Assembly: GCF_900115395.1 (NCBI RefSeq) | Contig: NZ_FOWE01000008.1 | Coordinates: forward strand, 145,170 to 209,169 | From: Geodermatophilus obscurus | Lineage (GTDB): Bacteria; Actinomycetota; Actinomycetes; Mycobacteriales; Geodermatophilaceae | Direction of reading: 5' to 3' | DNA length: 64,000 nucleotides | Shown here: positions 33,912 to 42,981 of the stretch, piece by piece | How the letters are laid out: each line of letters opens with the position of its first letter | Numbering within the stretch: the first letter of the stretch is position 1 | Notes under the pieces: generated by a model | The model's database searches: none | Seen by the model: the letters and a program-made list of their open reading frames with translations, nothing else | Told to the model about the DNA's origin: nothing | Position numbers and translations under genes: made by a program

Positions 33912-33917
33912 TAACCT
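33912..33917 (+). promoter_or_regulatory. -10 box for a probably leaderless aldehyde dehydrogenase transcript
   Basis: TAACCT fits TANNNT and ends seven bases before the ATG at 33925, so the mRNA probably starts at the start codon. There is no ribosome binding site upstream of this ATG. Confidence 0.4.
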
Positions 33918-33924
33918 GCGCCAC

Positions 33925-35463
33925 ATGTCGCTCGCCGAGCAGTTGGACACCGTCACCGACGCCGCCGCCGGCACCGTCGACCGGCACGCCACCACCGAGA
34001 CCTTCGCGTCGACGGACCCGGCCACCGGCGCCGTCGTCGGGGTCTTCCCCGTGCACGACGCGGCCGCCGTGCAGGAGACCGTCGAGCGGGCCCGCCCGGC
34101 CGCGCGGCGGTGGGCCGAGCTCGGGTACGACGGGCGGCGGCAGCGGCTGGCCGCCTTCCGCGGCTACCTCGCGCGGCGGATCCACGAGCTGGCCGACCTG
34201 GTGCACCGGGAGAACGGCAAGCCGCACGCCGACGCGATCCTCGAGATCAGCCTGGCGATCGACCACCTCGCCTGGGCCGGGGCGCACGCGCGGAGGACGC
34301 TCGGCCCGCGCCGCGTCCGCGCCGGGATGCTGGCGGCCAACCACGCCGCGTACCTGGAGTACCAGCCCCTCGGCGTCGTCGGCGTCATCGGCCCGTGGAA
34401 CTACCCGGTCTTCACGCCGATGGGCTCGATCGCCTACGCGCTGGCCGCCGGCAACGCCGTCGTCTTCAAGCCCTCGGAGCACACCCCCGCCATCGGCGCG
34501 TGGCTGGCCGCCGCCTGGCGCGCCGCCGTCCCCGACGCCGCCGACGCCCTCCAGGTGGTCACCGGGTACGGCGAGACGGGCGCGGCGCTGTGCCGCGCGG
34601 GGGTGGGCAAGCTGGCCTTCACCGGCTCGGCGCCCACCGGCCGGAAGGTCATGGCCGCGTGCGCCGAGACGCTCACCCCGGTGCTCATGGAGCTCGGCGG
34701 CAAGGACGCGATGATCGTCGACGACGACGCCGACGTGGCCGCCGCCGCCGACGCCGCTGTCTGGGGCGCGATGAGCAACGCCGGGCAGACCTGCATCGGC
34801 ATCGAGCGGGTGTACGTGACCGCGCCGGTGTACGACCGGTTCGTCGCCGAGGTGGGCGAGCGGGTGCGCGACCTGCGCCCCGGCTCCGACGACGAGGCCG
34901 CCTACGGCCCGATGACGATGGCCTCGCAGACCGACGTCGTCCGGCGCCACCTCGCCGACGCGGCGGCGGCCGGCGGGCGCACGCTCGCCGGCGGCACCAT
35001 CGACGGCGTCCTCGTCGCCCCCACCGTGCTGCTCGACGTCCCCGAGTCGTCGTCGGCCGTCCGCGAGGAGACGTTCGGGCCGACGCTGACCATCACCCGC
35101 GTGGCCGACGCCGAGGAGGCGCTCGAGCGCACCAACGCGACGTCCTACGGCCTGGCCGGTGCCGTGTTCTCCCGCTCGAGGACGAAGGCGATGGACCTCG
35201 CCCGCCGGATGCGCAGCGGCATGACCAGCGTCAACTCGGTGCTGACGTTCGCCTCGATCCCGGCGCTGCCCTTCGGCGGCGTGGGCGAGAGCGGCTTCGG
35301 CCGGATCCACGGCGAGGACGGGCTCAAGGAGTTCACCCGCGCCAAGGCGATCACCCGGCAGCGCTTCCCGCTGCCGGTGGACCTGACGTCCTTCCGCCGC
35401 CCGCCGGCGGCCACCGACGCGCTCGCGCGGGTCATGGGCCTGGTGCACGGACGCCACCGGTGA
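33925..35463 (+). CDS. NAD(P)-dependent aldehyde dehydrogenase (succinate-semialdehyde/aldehyde type)
   Basis: A 512-residue aldehyde dehydrogenase. The catalytic Cys-290 is in NAGQTCIG and the general base Glu-256 in VLMELGGKDA; the cofactor loop FTGSAPTGRKV and the IGPWNYPVF block are also present. Features such as PSEHTP and the C-terminal PFGGVGESGFGRIHG place it near succinate-semialdehyde and coniferyl-type aldehyde dehydrogenases. It overlaps a GMC alcohol oxidoreductase gene by GTGA, so the pair should oxidise an alcohol through the aldehyde to the acid. Choline to betaine is one possible pathway, but neither substrate pocket can be read from the sequence. Confidence 0.9.
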   Translation: MSLAEQLDTVTDAAAGTVDRHATTETFASTDPATGAVVGVFPVHDAAAVQETVERARPAARRWAELGYDGRRQRLAAFRGYLARRIHELADLVHRENGKPHADAILEISLAIDHLAWAGAHARRTLGPRRVRAGMLAANHAAYLEYQPLGVVGVIGPWNYPVFTPMGSIAYALAAGNAVVFKPSEHTPAIGAWLAAAWRAAVPDAADALQVVTGYGETGAALCRAGVGKLAFTGSAPTGRKVMAACAETLTPVLMELGGKDAMIVDDDADVAAAADAAVWGAMSNAGQTCIGIERVYVTAPVYDRFVAEVGERVRDLRPGSDDEAAYGPMTMASQTDVVRRHLADAAAAGGRTLAGGTIDGVLVAPTVLLDVPESSSAVREETFGPTLTITRVADAEEALERTNATSYGLAGAVFSRSRTKAMDLARRMRSGMTSVNSVLTFASIPALPFGGVGESGFGRIHGEDGLKEFTRAKAITRQRFPLPVDLTSFRRPPAATDALARVMGLVHGRHR

Positions 35464-37076
35464 CGGCGTCGCACGACGAGTACGACGTCGTCGTCGTCGG
35501 GGCCGGGTCGGCCGGGTGCGCGCTGGCCGCCCGGCTCACCGAGGACCCGTCGGTGCGGGTGCTGCTGCTGGAGGCCGGCGGCTCCGACGACGTCCTGGAG
35601 GTGCGGGTCCCCGCGGCGCTCTACAAGGTCTGGCGCACCCGGCGGGACTGGAACTACACGACCGAGCCGCAGCCCGGGCTCGGCGGGCGCGGGCTGTTCT
35701 GGCCGCGCGGGAAGCTGCTGGGCGGGTCGTCGTCGATCAACGCGATGATCTACGTCCGGGGCGCCGCGGCCGACTACGACGAGTGGGCGCAGCTCACCGG
35801 GGACCCGTCGTGGTCCTACGCGGCGGTGCTGCCGCTGTTCCGGCGGATGGAGGACAACGCCCGCGGCGCCGACCGCTTCCACGGCACCGGCGGCCCGCTG
35901 CGGGTGGAGGACCTGCGCTCGCCGCACCCGTGGACCCGCGCGGTCGTCGAGTCCGCGGTGGCCGCCGGGTACCCGCGCAACGACGACTTCAACGGCGCGG
36001 CGCAGGAGGGCGTGGGCACCTACCAGGTCACGCAGCGGCGCGGCCGGCGCTGGTCGGCCGCCGACGCCTACCTGCGCCCGGCGCTGGGCCGGCCGAACCT
36101 CACGGTGCTGACCGGCGCGCTGGCCACCCGGGTGCTGCTCTCCGGCGGGCGGGCCACCGGTGTGGAGTACCGGCGGGGCGGGCGGACGCACACCGCGCAC
36201 GCGGCCGCCGAGGTGGTGCTCTGCGGCGGCGCGGTCAACTCGCCGCAGCTGCTCCTGCTCTCGGGCATCGGCCCGGGCGCGCACCTGCGCGAGGTCGGCG
36301 TCGACGTCGTCCACGACCTGCCCGGTGTGGGCGGCGGGCTGCAGGACCACCCGCTGGTGCCGGTCGTCTGGGACGTGCGGTCGGGGAGGTCGCTGCTGCG
36401 GGGTGAGTCGCCGTCGGGGTACGCGCGGTGGTTCGGCGCCCGCCGCGGGCCGCTGTCGTCGAACCTCGCCGAGGCGGGGCTGTTCACCCGGTCCCGGCCC
36501 GACCTCGCCGAGCCCGACCTGCAGTACCACTTCCTGCCGGTCAAGTTCTGGCGACAGGCGGAGGTCGACCCCGACGTCGACGCGTTCACCGCGGCGACCG
36601 TCCTGGTGCGCGTGCACTCGCGGGGCTCGGTGCGGCTGCGGTCGGCCGACCCGGCGTGGGCGCCGGCCATCGACGCCGGCTACCTCACCGACGAGCGCGA
36701 CCTCGACGCCCTGGTGACCGGGGTGGAGAAGGCCCGCGAGATCGCCTCGGTCGGCCCCCTGGCGCGGGTGCTGGCCGGCGAGTGGTCCCCCGGCCCGGCC
36801 GTGCGGACGCGCGAGGCGCTGCGGCAGGCGGCGCGGGACACGCTGGAGTCGCTGTACCACCCGGTGTCCTCGTGCCGGATGGGCACCGACGACGCGTCCG
36901 TGGTCGACCCGCAGCTGCGCGTGCACGGCGTCGACGGCCTGCGGGTGGTGGACGCCTCGGTGATGCCGACGCTGGTCCGCGGCAACACGAACGCCCCCAC
37001 GATGATGATCGCCGAGCGCGCCGCCGACCTCCTGGCCGGCCGCTCCGTCGACCCCGCCCTGGCCACGATCGCCTGA
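35460..37076 (+). CDS. GMC-family FAD alcohol dehydrogenase (choline dehydrogenase-like)
   Basis: A 538-residue GMC oxidoreductase. The FAD-binding GAGSAGCALAARL is near residue 14, with the ribitol-binding VLLLEAG; the GMC signature 1 is WPRGKLLGGSSSINAMIYVRG, signature 2 is GGAVNSPQLLLLSGIGPG, and the catalytic His is in LYHPVSSCRMG, followed by NTNAPTMMIAE. It oxidises a primary alcohol to an aldehyde, passing electrons to a quinone or oxygen. Translational coupling (GTGA) to the upstream aldehyde dehydrogenase supports a two-step pathway. The gene is followed by a family C repeat. Confidence 0.9.
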   Translation: MTASHDEYDVVVVGAGSAGCALAARLTEDPSVRVLLLEAGGSDDVLEVRVPAALYKVWRTRRDWNYTTEPQPGLGGRGLFWPRGKLLGGSSSINAMIYVRGAAADYDEWAQLTGDPSWSYAAVLPLFRRMEDNARGADRFHGTGGPLRVEDLRSPHPWTRAVVESAVAAGYPRNDDFNGAAQEGVGTYQVTQRRGRRWSAADAYLRPALGRPNLTVLTGALATRVLLSGGRATGVEYRRGGRTHTAHAAAEVVLCGGAVNSPQLLLLSGIGPGAHLREVGVDVVHDLPGVGGGLQDHPLVPVVWDVRSGRSLLRGESPSGYARWFGARRGPLSSNLAEAGLFTRSRPDLAEPDLQYHFLPVKFWRQAEVDPDVDAFTAATVLVRVHSRGSVRLRSADPAWAPAIDAGYLTDERDLDALVTGVEKAREIASVGPLARVLAGEWSPGPAVRTREALRQAARDTLESLYHPVSSCRMGTDDASVVDPQLRVHGVDGLRVVDASVMPTLVRGNTNAPTMMIAERAADLLAGRSVDPALATIA

Positions 37077-37086
37077 CCCCGCCTCG

Positions 37087-37114
37087 GGAAGCCCTTGTAG
37101 CGCTGTTGGCTCCC
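37087..37114 (+). repeat. family C element, diverged copy R1
   Basis: A version of the 26-bp element with core TTGTAGCGCTGTTGGCTCC, just after the GMC gene stop. It is imperfect compared with R2 and R3. Confidence 0.6.
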
Positions 37115-37130
37115 CGGGCGGCGGCGTGAG

Positions 37131-37156
37131 GGAGCCTTTGTAGCGCTAATGGCTCC
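37131..37156 (+). repeat. family C element R2, left arm of a 26-bp perfect inverted repeat
   Basis: Begins GGAGCC and ends GGCTCC with TAGCGCTA in the middle. It is the exact reverse complement of R3 at 38079-38104. The TAG stop of the DUF559 gene lies inside it. Confidence 0.85.
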
Positions 37157-38024
37157 CTGGGGCTCCGGTCAGGGCAGCGCGGATCCGGGCGAGGAGGGCG
37201 TCCAGGTCGCGCATGTCCGAGACACTGACCCGGATCACCCGCCAGCCGGCAGCCCGCAGCCGGTCGAGCCGAGCGTCGTCCCGCGGGATCTGGTCGTCCT
37301 CGAAGTGGTGAGCGCCCTCGTACTCGATCGCCAGCCGCTCGTCGGGAAACGCGAGGTCCACGCGAGCGACGAACCAGCCGCGGTGGAGTACCTCGTACTG
37401 CGGGACCGGCTCGAGCCCGGCGAGACGGAGGCACACCCTCAGACGCGACTCCTGCGGGGACTCGGCGCGGGGGTCGACCAGTGGCACCGCCCGTCGCACG
37501 CGGCTGACGCCCCAGCGCCCCGAGCCGCGCTGCGCCATGGAGACCAGCTCGGCGAGGGTCACGTGCTCGGCCGCCACCATCGCGTCCAGCGCAGCCACCG
37601 CCGTCGTCAGCGGCTCGAGCGTCATGACGTCCCACGCCGTCCGCAGCGCCGTCGTCACCGGGACGTCGTCGATGCAGACGACGTCGCCGGGCTGCAGCAC
37701 CGTGTGGTGGACGTCGGCCTCGCGGGGCCCGCGCCAACGGACCTCCTCCGGGCAGACGACGGTCACCTGGTCCGCGGCCGCAGCGAAGGGAGCGCCGTAC
37801 CAGGCGGCCGCCGAGTACCCACCGATAGCGGCGCCCGGAGCCAGGAGAAGGGCGACACCTCGGCAACGCAACCGGTGGTCGAACGGCAGCCCCGGGTCGG
37901 CGTAGACGCCGTGGACGAGCCGCCGGTAGCTGCGACGTCGCAACTGGGCTCGGGTCAGGTAGCCCTCGGCGATCGCCGCGCTGCCCAGGAAGACGCCGGG
38001 GAGGAGACGACGGTGTGCGGACAC
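37146..38024 (-). CDS. AbiEi-like/DUF559 protein, flanked by inverted repeats
   Basis: A 292-residue protein. The N-terminus (AIAEGYLTRAQLRRRSYRRLVHGVYADPG) is the winged-helix segment found at the front of AbiEi-type antitoxin-like proteins. The C-terminus is a DUF559 (Vsr/restriction-endonuclease-fold) domain: ARVDLAFPDERLAIEYEGAHHFEDDQIPRDDARLDRLRAAGWRVIRV, with the acidic pair Asp and Glu and a final Arg-rich helix. Genes of this kind are very frequent and strain-variable in actinobacteria; roles in mobile-DNA or defence biology are suspected. GTG at 38024 opens the conserved part. The gene is enclosed between R2 and R3, giving a 974-bp unit; the internal GC content looks slightly lower than that of neighbours. 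No partner toxin is adjacent. Confidence 0.8.
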   Translation of the reverse strand: MSAHRRLLPGVFLGSAAIAEGYLTRAQLRRRSYRRLVHGVYADPGLPFDHRLRCRGVALLLAPGAAIGGYSAAAWYGAPFAAAADQVTVVCPEEVRWRGPREADVHHTVLQPGDVVCIDDVPVTTALRTAWDVMTLEPLTTAVAALDAMVAAEHVTLAELVSMAQRGSGRWGVSRVRRAVPLVDPRAESPQESRLRVCLRLAGLEPVPQYEVLHRGWFVARVDLAFPDERLAIEYEGAHHFEDDQIPRDDARLDRLRAAGWRVIRVSVSDMRDLDALLARIRAALTGAPGSH

Positions 38025-38078
38025 GCGGGGCAGCCTGTCCGACCAGGAGGACCCGGGTCGGCGTCGTCCACAGGCTCC

Positions 38079-38104
38079 GGAGCCATTAGCGCTACAAAGG
38101 CTCC
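38079..38104 (-). repeat. family C element R3, right arm of a 26-bp perfect inverted repeat
   Basis: Exact reverse complement of R2. It lies 55 bases upstream of the DUF559 start and nine bases from the stop codon of the MFS gene, so it could be a gene-end hairpin, a mobile-unit end, or both. Confidence 0.85.
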
Positions 38105-38113
38105 GTCGGTGGC

Positions 38114-39433
38114 TCAGCCGTGGGTGGTGGTGACCGAGGCGGTGCCGGGCTCGGTGGGGACCGCCGGCGGCACCGGGACCGGCCGGCGGCGGATCGACAC
38201 CGACATGGCCGCCGCGAGCAGGCACAGCCCGCCGGCGAGGAACCAGGCCAGGTCGTAGGAGCCGGTGACGTCGCGGATGACACCGCCGCCGAACGCCGCG
38301 AACGCCGAGCCGAGCTGGTGGGACGCGAACACCCACCCGAAGACGACGGGCGCGCGGGTGCCGAAGTGCTCGCGGCACAGCGCGAGCGTCGGCGGCACCG
38401 TGGCCACCCAGTCCAGGCCGTAGAAGACGATGAACGCGATCATGCTGACGTGCAGGTCGGGCCCGAACAGGGTCGGCAGCAGGAACAGCGAGAACCCGCG
38501 CAGCGCGTAGTAGGCCAGCAGCAGCACCCGCGGGTCGACGCGGTCGGTCAGCCAGCCGGAGAGCACGGTGCCGGCGATGTCGAAGACCCCGACGACGGCG
38601 AGCAGCGTCGCCGCGGTGGTCACCGGCATGCCGTGGTCGTGCGCCGCCGGGATGAAGTGCGGCTGCACCAGCCCGTTGGTCGACAGCCCGCAGATGAAGA
38701 AGCCGCCGGCCAGCAGCCAGAACGGCCGCGACCGGGAGGCGTGCACGAACCCGGCGACCGCGGCGCGGGCGGCACCGGTCCGCACCGGGTCGACGTCGTC
38801 GGCCGCCGTGCCGCCGTAGGGGACGGCGCCCACGTCGCGCGGGCGGTCGCGCAGCAGCCACAGCACCAGCGGGACGACGGCCAGGGCGGCGGCGGTCGTC
38901 CCCAGCGACGCGGCCCGCCAGCCGCCGCTGGTCTGCGCGACCGCCGCGACGACGGGGAGGAACACCAGCTGCCCCGTGGCCCCACCGGCGGTGAGGATGC
39001 CGCTGACGAACCCGCGCCGGGCGACGAACCAGCGGCCGGTGACCGTGGCCACCAGCGACAGCGCCATCGACCCGGTGCCCAGGCCCACGGCGAACCCCCA
39101 CAGCAGCACCAGCTGCCAGCTCGCCGTCATGAAGACGGTCAGCCCGCTGCCGAGCGCGGTGAGCAGCAGCGCGCCGACGACGACCCGGCGGATGCCGAAG
39201 CGCTCCATCAGCGCCGCGGCGAAGGGCGCGGTCAGCCCGTAGAGCGCCATGTTGACCGCGACGGCGGCCGAGATCGTCGAGACCGACCAGCCGAACTCCG
39301 CGCGCAGCGGGTCGATGAGCACGCCCGGCACGGCGCGGAACGCCGCGGCACCGACCAGCGCCAGGAAGGTCACCGCGGCCACCCACCACGCGGGGTGCAC
39401 GCGGGTGGTCCGGCCGGGCGCGGTGGTCGTCAC
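38114..39433 (-). CDS. MFS transporter (oxalate/formate or monocarboxylate-type)
   Basis: About 439 residues with 12 predicted helices. The first is WWVAAVTFLALVGAAAFRAV; the MFS loop 2-3 motif appears as MERFGIRRVVVGALLL, and the second-half counterpart as GWLTDRVDPRVLLLAYY. The helix with WSVSTISAAVAVNMALYGL is typical of monocarboxylate/oxalate-formate antiporters. The substrate is unknown. Start is GTG 39433 or GTG 39460. The divergent neighbour is a GlxA-type regulator, which probably controls it. The stop is next to repeat R3. Confidence 0.85.
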   Translation of the reverse strand: MTTTAPGRTTRVHPAWWVAAVTFLALVGAAAFRAVPGVLIDPLRAEFGWSVSTISAAVAVNMALYGLTAPFAAALMERFGIRRVVVGALLLTALGSGLTVFMTASWQLVLLWGFAVGLGTGSMALSLVATVTGRWFVARRGFVSGILTAGGATGQLVFLPVVAAVAQTSGGWRAASLGTTAAALAVVPLVLWLLRDRPRDVGAVPYGGTAADDVDPVRTGAARAAVAGFVHASRSRPFWLLAGGFFICGLSTNGLVQPHFIPAAHDHGMPVTTAATLLAVVGVFDIAGTVLSGWLTDRVDPRVLLLAYYALRGFSLFLLPTLFGPDLHVSMIAFIVFYGLDWVATVPPTLALCREHFGTRAPVVFGWVFASHQLGSAFAAFGGGVIRDVTGSYDLAWFLAGGLCLLAAAMSVSIRRRPVPVPPAVPTEPGTASVTTTHG

Positions 39434-39505
39434 GATCGGAGAGCATGACCGAGCGGGCACCCCCGCGACAGTGGCCCGATGGACAACACGTGCAAGGATC
39501 CGGCC

Positions 39506-40489
39506 ATGACAGCGCCGGTGCCCCACGAGGTCGTCGTCCTCGCGGTCGACCACGTCGTCGGCTTCGAGCTGGGCCTGCCCCACCGGCTGCTCGGCCTCGC
39601 CGAGGACGCCCACGGCAACCCGCTCTACCGGGTCCGGGTCGCCACCCTCGACGGGCGCCCGGTCCGCACGGCCGACGGCTTCTCGGTGCTGCCCGAGCAC
39701 GACGCGTCGGTGCTCGCCGAGGCCGGCACGGTCGTCGTCCCCGGGATCATGGGCGGCCCCGTCGTCCGGGAGGGGCGGGCGCCGACCGCGCTCACCGCGG
39801 CCGTGCGCGGGGCCGCGGAGCACGCGCGGATGGTGTCGATCTGCACCGGCGCGTCGGTGCTGGCCGCGGCCGGCCTGCTCGACGGCCGCCCGGCGGCCAC
39901 GCACTGGCGCGACGCCGAGGCGTTCCGCCGGCACTTCCCCGCCGTCCGGCTCGACGCCGACGTGCTCTTCGTCGACGACGGCGACGTGCTGACCTCCGCC
40001 GGCGTGGCCGCGGGCATCGACCTGCTGCTGCACCTGGTCCGCCGCGACCACGGCAGCGAGGTGGCCAACCGGGTCGCGCGGCGCAACGTCGTCGCCCCGT
40101 GGCGGGAGGGCGGGCAGTCGCAGTTCGTGGAGCGACCGCTGCCGGAGGCCGGGGACACCGGGACGGCGGCCACGCGCGCCTGGGCCGTGGAGCGCCTGGC
40201 CGAGCCGCTCACCCTCGCCGACCTGGCCGCACACGCGCGGATGAGCGTGCGCACCTTCACCCGGCGCTTCCGCGAGGAGACCGGTGTCTCGCCGCTGCGC
40301 TGGCTCGCCGGGCAGCGGATCGCGCTGGCCCGCCGGCTGCTGGAGTCGACCGACGCCTCGGTCGACCGGGTGGCGGCCGAGGCCGGGTTCGGCACCCCGG
40401 CGTCGCTGCGCCAGCACCTGCGCGCCTCGATCGGCGTCGCCCCCGGCGCCTACCGGCGCAGCTACCGCGGAACCGGCCGCACCGCCTGA
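39506..40489 (+). CDS. GlxA-family transcriptional regulator (DJ-1/PfpI plus AraC HTH)
   Basis: A 327-residue regulator. The N-terminal 190 residues are a DJ-1/PfpI-like domain (VVVLAVDHVVGFELGLPHRLL, then MVSICTGASVLAAAGLLDGRPAATHW with a Cys at the nucleophile elbow). The C-terminal 100 residues are an AraC-type double HTH: LTLADLAAHARMSVRTFTRRFREETGVSPLRW and VDRVAAEAGFGTPASLRQHLRASIGVAPGAYRR. ATG at 39506 has AAGGATCC upstream. It is divergent from the MFS gene with a short shared control region, so regulation of that transporter is the simplest model. Confidence 0.92.
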   Translation: MTAPVPHEVVVLAVDHVVGFELGLPHRLLGLAEDAHGNPLYRVRVATLDGRPVRTADGFSVLPEHDASVLAEAGTVVVPGIMGGPVVREGRAPTALTAAVRGAAEHARMVSICTGASVLAAAGLLDGRPAATHWRDAEAFRRHFPAVRLDADVLFVDDGDVLTSAGVAAGIDLLLHLVRRDHGSEVANRVARRNVVAPWREGGQSQFVERPLPEAGDTGTAATRAWAVERLAEPLTLADLAAHARMSVRTFTRRFREETGVSPLRWLAGQRIALARRLLESTDASVDRVAAEAGFGTPASLRQHLRASIGVAPGAYRRSYRGTGRTA

Positions 40490-40770
40490 CCGCCTTCCGT
40501 ACGCGGGAGAGGCCCCCCGGACGGGGGACGTGTGACACGCGACTCCCCCGGCGGCGGCAGGTTCGGGCGCCGCGTCTGGTTGAGTGGGACGTACCGGCGT
40601 TGCCCTCGCTCATCCGGAGCTGCAGGACTCGACGTCGGGCTGGTGCTGCGCCACGGAGGCGCGCCCGGCTGTCCGACGTCGCCGCCGGCGCGCACCGCCC
40701 CGCTCCCGGGGCCGGCCTGCGCCCGCGCACGGTGACCGACGACGGCGACCCGAGAACGCCCGAGGAACCG

Positions 40771-42384
40771 ATGACCTCCCCGCAGTCCCCCACGCCCACC
40801 GCCGGCACATCCCGGCCCCGCCGCCGTCGCGGCGGCCGCGGCCGCGGCACCGGCGCCGGCACGAACCCCACGCCGGCGGCGGCCACCGCCCCGGCCGCCG
40901 GCGCCCCGACCGCCGCTCCGTCCACCGAGGTCGTCGTGGCGCCCGCCGTGCTGCCCGCCGGTGACGTCGCCACCGTGCTGCCCACCGACACCACGTTCGC
41001 CGCGCTCGGCGTGCCCGCCCCGCTCGTCGAGGTGCTCACCGCCAGCGGCATCACCGCGCCGTTCCCGATCCAGGTCGCGACGCTGCCCGACTCCCTCGCC
41101 GGCCGCGACGTGCTCGGCCGCGGCCGCACCGGCTCGGGCAAGACGATCGCCTTCGCCCTCCCGCTGGTCGCGCGGCTGGCCGCCTCCACCACCCGGCGCC
41201 AGGCCCGTCGGCCGCGCGCGCTGGTGCTCGTCCCGACCCGCGAGCTGGCCAACCAGGTGCTGGCCGTCGTCGAGCCGCTGGGCCGCGCCCTCGGCCTGCG
41301 CTCCACCGTCGTCTTCGGCGGCGTGGGCCAGAACCCGCAGGTGCAGGCGCTGGCCGCCGGCATCGACGTCCTCATCGCCTGCCCCGGCCGGCTCGAGGAC
41401 CTCATCGGTCAGGGGCACGCCGACCTCTCCGCCGTCGAGGTCACGATCCTCGACGAGGCCGACCACATGGCCGACCTGGGCTTCCTGCCCGGCGTCAAGC
41501 GGCTGCTGGACCGCACGCCGAAGGTCGGCCAGCGGATGCTGTTCTCCGCGACGCTGGACAACGGCGTCGACGTCCTGGTCAAGCGGTACCTGTCGCAGCC
41601 GGTGACCCACTCGGTCGACCCGGCCGTCGCGCCGGTGTCCACGATGACGCACCACGTGTTCCAGGTGAGCGCCGCGGACAAGGCCGAGGTCGTGCGCCAG
41701 CTGGCCTCGGGCCTGGGCCGCAGCGTGCTGTTCACCCGCACCAAGCACCAGGCCAAGAAGCTCGCCAAGCAGCTCACCGCGGCCGGGGTCCCCGCCGTCG
41801 ACCTGCACGGCAACCTCAGCCAGAACGCCCGCGAGCGCAACCTCGAGGCGTTCAGCTCCGGCGAGACCCGCGTGCTGTGCGCCACCGACATCGCCGCGCG
41901 TGGCATCCACGTCGACGACGTCTCGCTCGTCGTGCACGTCGACCCGCCGACCGAGCACAAGGCCTACCTGCACCGCTCCGGCCGTACCGCCCGCGCCGGT
42001 GCCGGCGGCACGGTGGTCACGCTGTCGACGCCCGACCAGAACGGCGAGGTCCGCACCCTGACCCGCCAGGCCGGGATCACCCCGGTCGTGACGGCGGTGC
42101 GCCCTGGCGCCGAGCAGATCACCGCGCTCACCGGCCCGGCCGCGCCGTACGTCGAGCCCGCCCCGGCGCCGGCTCCCCAGCCGCAGGGCCAGGCAGGCGG
42201 GCGTCGTCGCCGCTCCGGCGGGTCCGGTGGCTCCGCCCCGACCGCGTCGGCCCCGGCAGTGGGCGGCCGCTCCGGTCAGGGCCGGGCCTCGGGTCCGGCG
42301 CGCACCCGTGCGGAGCTGGCCGCGCGGGCGGGCACCCACTCCGCGTCGTCGTTCAGCGGCCGGTCCCGGCGCGGGGGCCGCTGA
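40771..42384 (+). CDS. DEAD-box RNA helicase
   Basis: A 537-residue RhlE/CsdA-like ATP-dependent RNA helicase. Both RecA lobes are complete: Q motif FPIQVATLPDSLAG, Walker A GRTGSGKT, PTRELA, GG, DEAD box DEADHMADLGF (DEAD intact), SAT in LFSATLD, then lobe 2 motifs VLFTRTK, ATDIAARGIHV and HRSGRTARAG. The N-terminal 60 residues (RPRRRRGGRGRGTG) and the C-terminal tail are basic, Gly/Arg/Pro-rich and disordered, probably RNA-binding. ATG at 40771 with GAGGAA upstream is preferred to GTG 40732. A clear terminator hairpin follows. Confidence 0.92.
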   Translation: MTSPQSPTPTAGTSRPRRRRGGRGRGTGAGTNPTPAAATAPAAGAPTAAPSTEVVVAPAVLPAGDVATVLPTDTTFAALGVPAPLVEVLTASGITAPFPIQVATLPDSLAGRDVLGRGRTGSGKTIAFALPLVARLAASTTRRQARRPRALVLVPTRELANQVLAVVEPLGRALGLRSTVVFGGVGQNPQVQALAAGIDVLIACPGRLEDLIGQGHADLSAVEVTILDEADHMADLGFLPGVKRLLDRTPKVGQRMLFSATLDNGVDVLVKRYLSQPVTHSVDPAVAPVSTMTHHVFQVSAADKAEVVRQLASGLGRSVLFTRTKHQAKKLAKQLTAAGVPAVDLHGNLSQNARERNLEAFSSGETRVLCATDIAARGIHVDDVSLVVHVDPPTEHKAYLHRSGRTARAGAGGTVVTLSTPDQNGEVRTLTRQAGITPVVTAVRPGAEQITALTGPAAPYVEPAPAPAPQPQGQAGGRRRRSGGSGGSAPTASAPAVGGRSGQGRASGPARTRAELAARAGTHSASSFSGRSRRGGR

Positions 42385-42403
42385 CCTCGACGGGGTTCAC
42401 CAC

Positions 42404-42438
42404 GGGGACGGTCGGGCAGAGCAGTCCCGACCGTCCCC
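42404..42438 (+). terminator. 13-bp hairpin after the DEAD-box helicase gene
   Basis: The arms GGGGACGGTCGGG (42404-42416) and its complement (42426-42438) pair perfectly around a nine-base loop, 20 bases after the stop. Confidence 0.75.
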
Positions 42439-42456
42439 GACCCTGTGAGGTGCCCC

Positions 42457-42981
42457 GTGGCCCTGCCCATCACCCTGTCCGAGATCGGTCCCCGGATCTC
42501 GGCCGGCGCGTTCATCCTCAACAGCGGGCTCGGCAAGCGCGGCGCCGACGAGGAGGCCGCGGCCGGCCTGCACGGCTTCGCCGCCGGCACCTACCCGTTC
42601 CTCCAGGACGTGGAGCCCCGGCAGTTCGCCCGGGCCCTGTCCACCGCCGAGATCGCCATCGGCGCGGCCCTGCTGACACCGTTCGTCCCCACCGCGGTCG
42701 CCGGCGCCCTCCTCACCGGCTTCGCCGGCGGCCTCCTCGGCCTGTACCTGCAGACGCCGGGCATGCGCAAGGAAGGCAGCCTCGCCCCGACCGAACAGGG
42801 CCTGTCCATCGCCAAGGACGTGTGGCTGCTCGGCATCGGCGTCGGGCTGCTCACCCGCGGCACCGTCGACCGCGGCAGCACGCGGGTGGAGAGGGCCGCG
42901 AAGACCCTGGCCAGGGCCAACAAGCGGGTGTCACGGGCCGAGCGCAAGGCCGAGCGGAAGGCCCTCCGCGCCGCCTCATGA
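42457..42981 (+). CDS. DoxX-like membrane protein
   Basis: A 174-residue membrane protein. Hydrophobic segments include ARALSTAEIAIGAALLTPFV, AGALLTGFAGGLLGLYLQTPG and DVWLLGIGVGLLTRG, the pattern of small DoxX-like four-helix proteins. The C-terminus is strongly basic (KRVSRAERKAERKALRAAS). GTG at 42457 follows GAGG at a suitable distance. The stop TGA runs into a family A repeat. Possible role in membrane redox, not proven. Confidence 0.7.
   Translation: MALPITLSEIGPRISAGAFILNSGLGKRGADEEAAAGLHGFAAGTYPFLQDVEPRQFARALSTAEIAIGAALLTPFVPTAVAGALLTGFAGGLLGLYLQTPGMRKEGSLAPTEQGLSIAKDVWLLGIGVGLLTRGTVDRGSTRVERAAKTLARANKRVSRAERKAERKALRAAS

Noticed and set aside
37131..38104. Calling the inverted-repeat unit an insertion sequence
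   Set aside because: No transposase and no target duplication; kept as repeats plus a gene with the mobile-unit idea as a hypothesis.
40490..40770. Upstream extension of the DEAD-box helicase to earlier in-frame codons
   Set aside because: The ATG at 40771 has a good ribosome binding site, and the upstream frame is Arg/Pro-rich antisense-type sequence.
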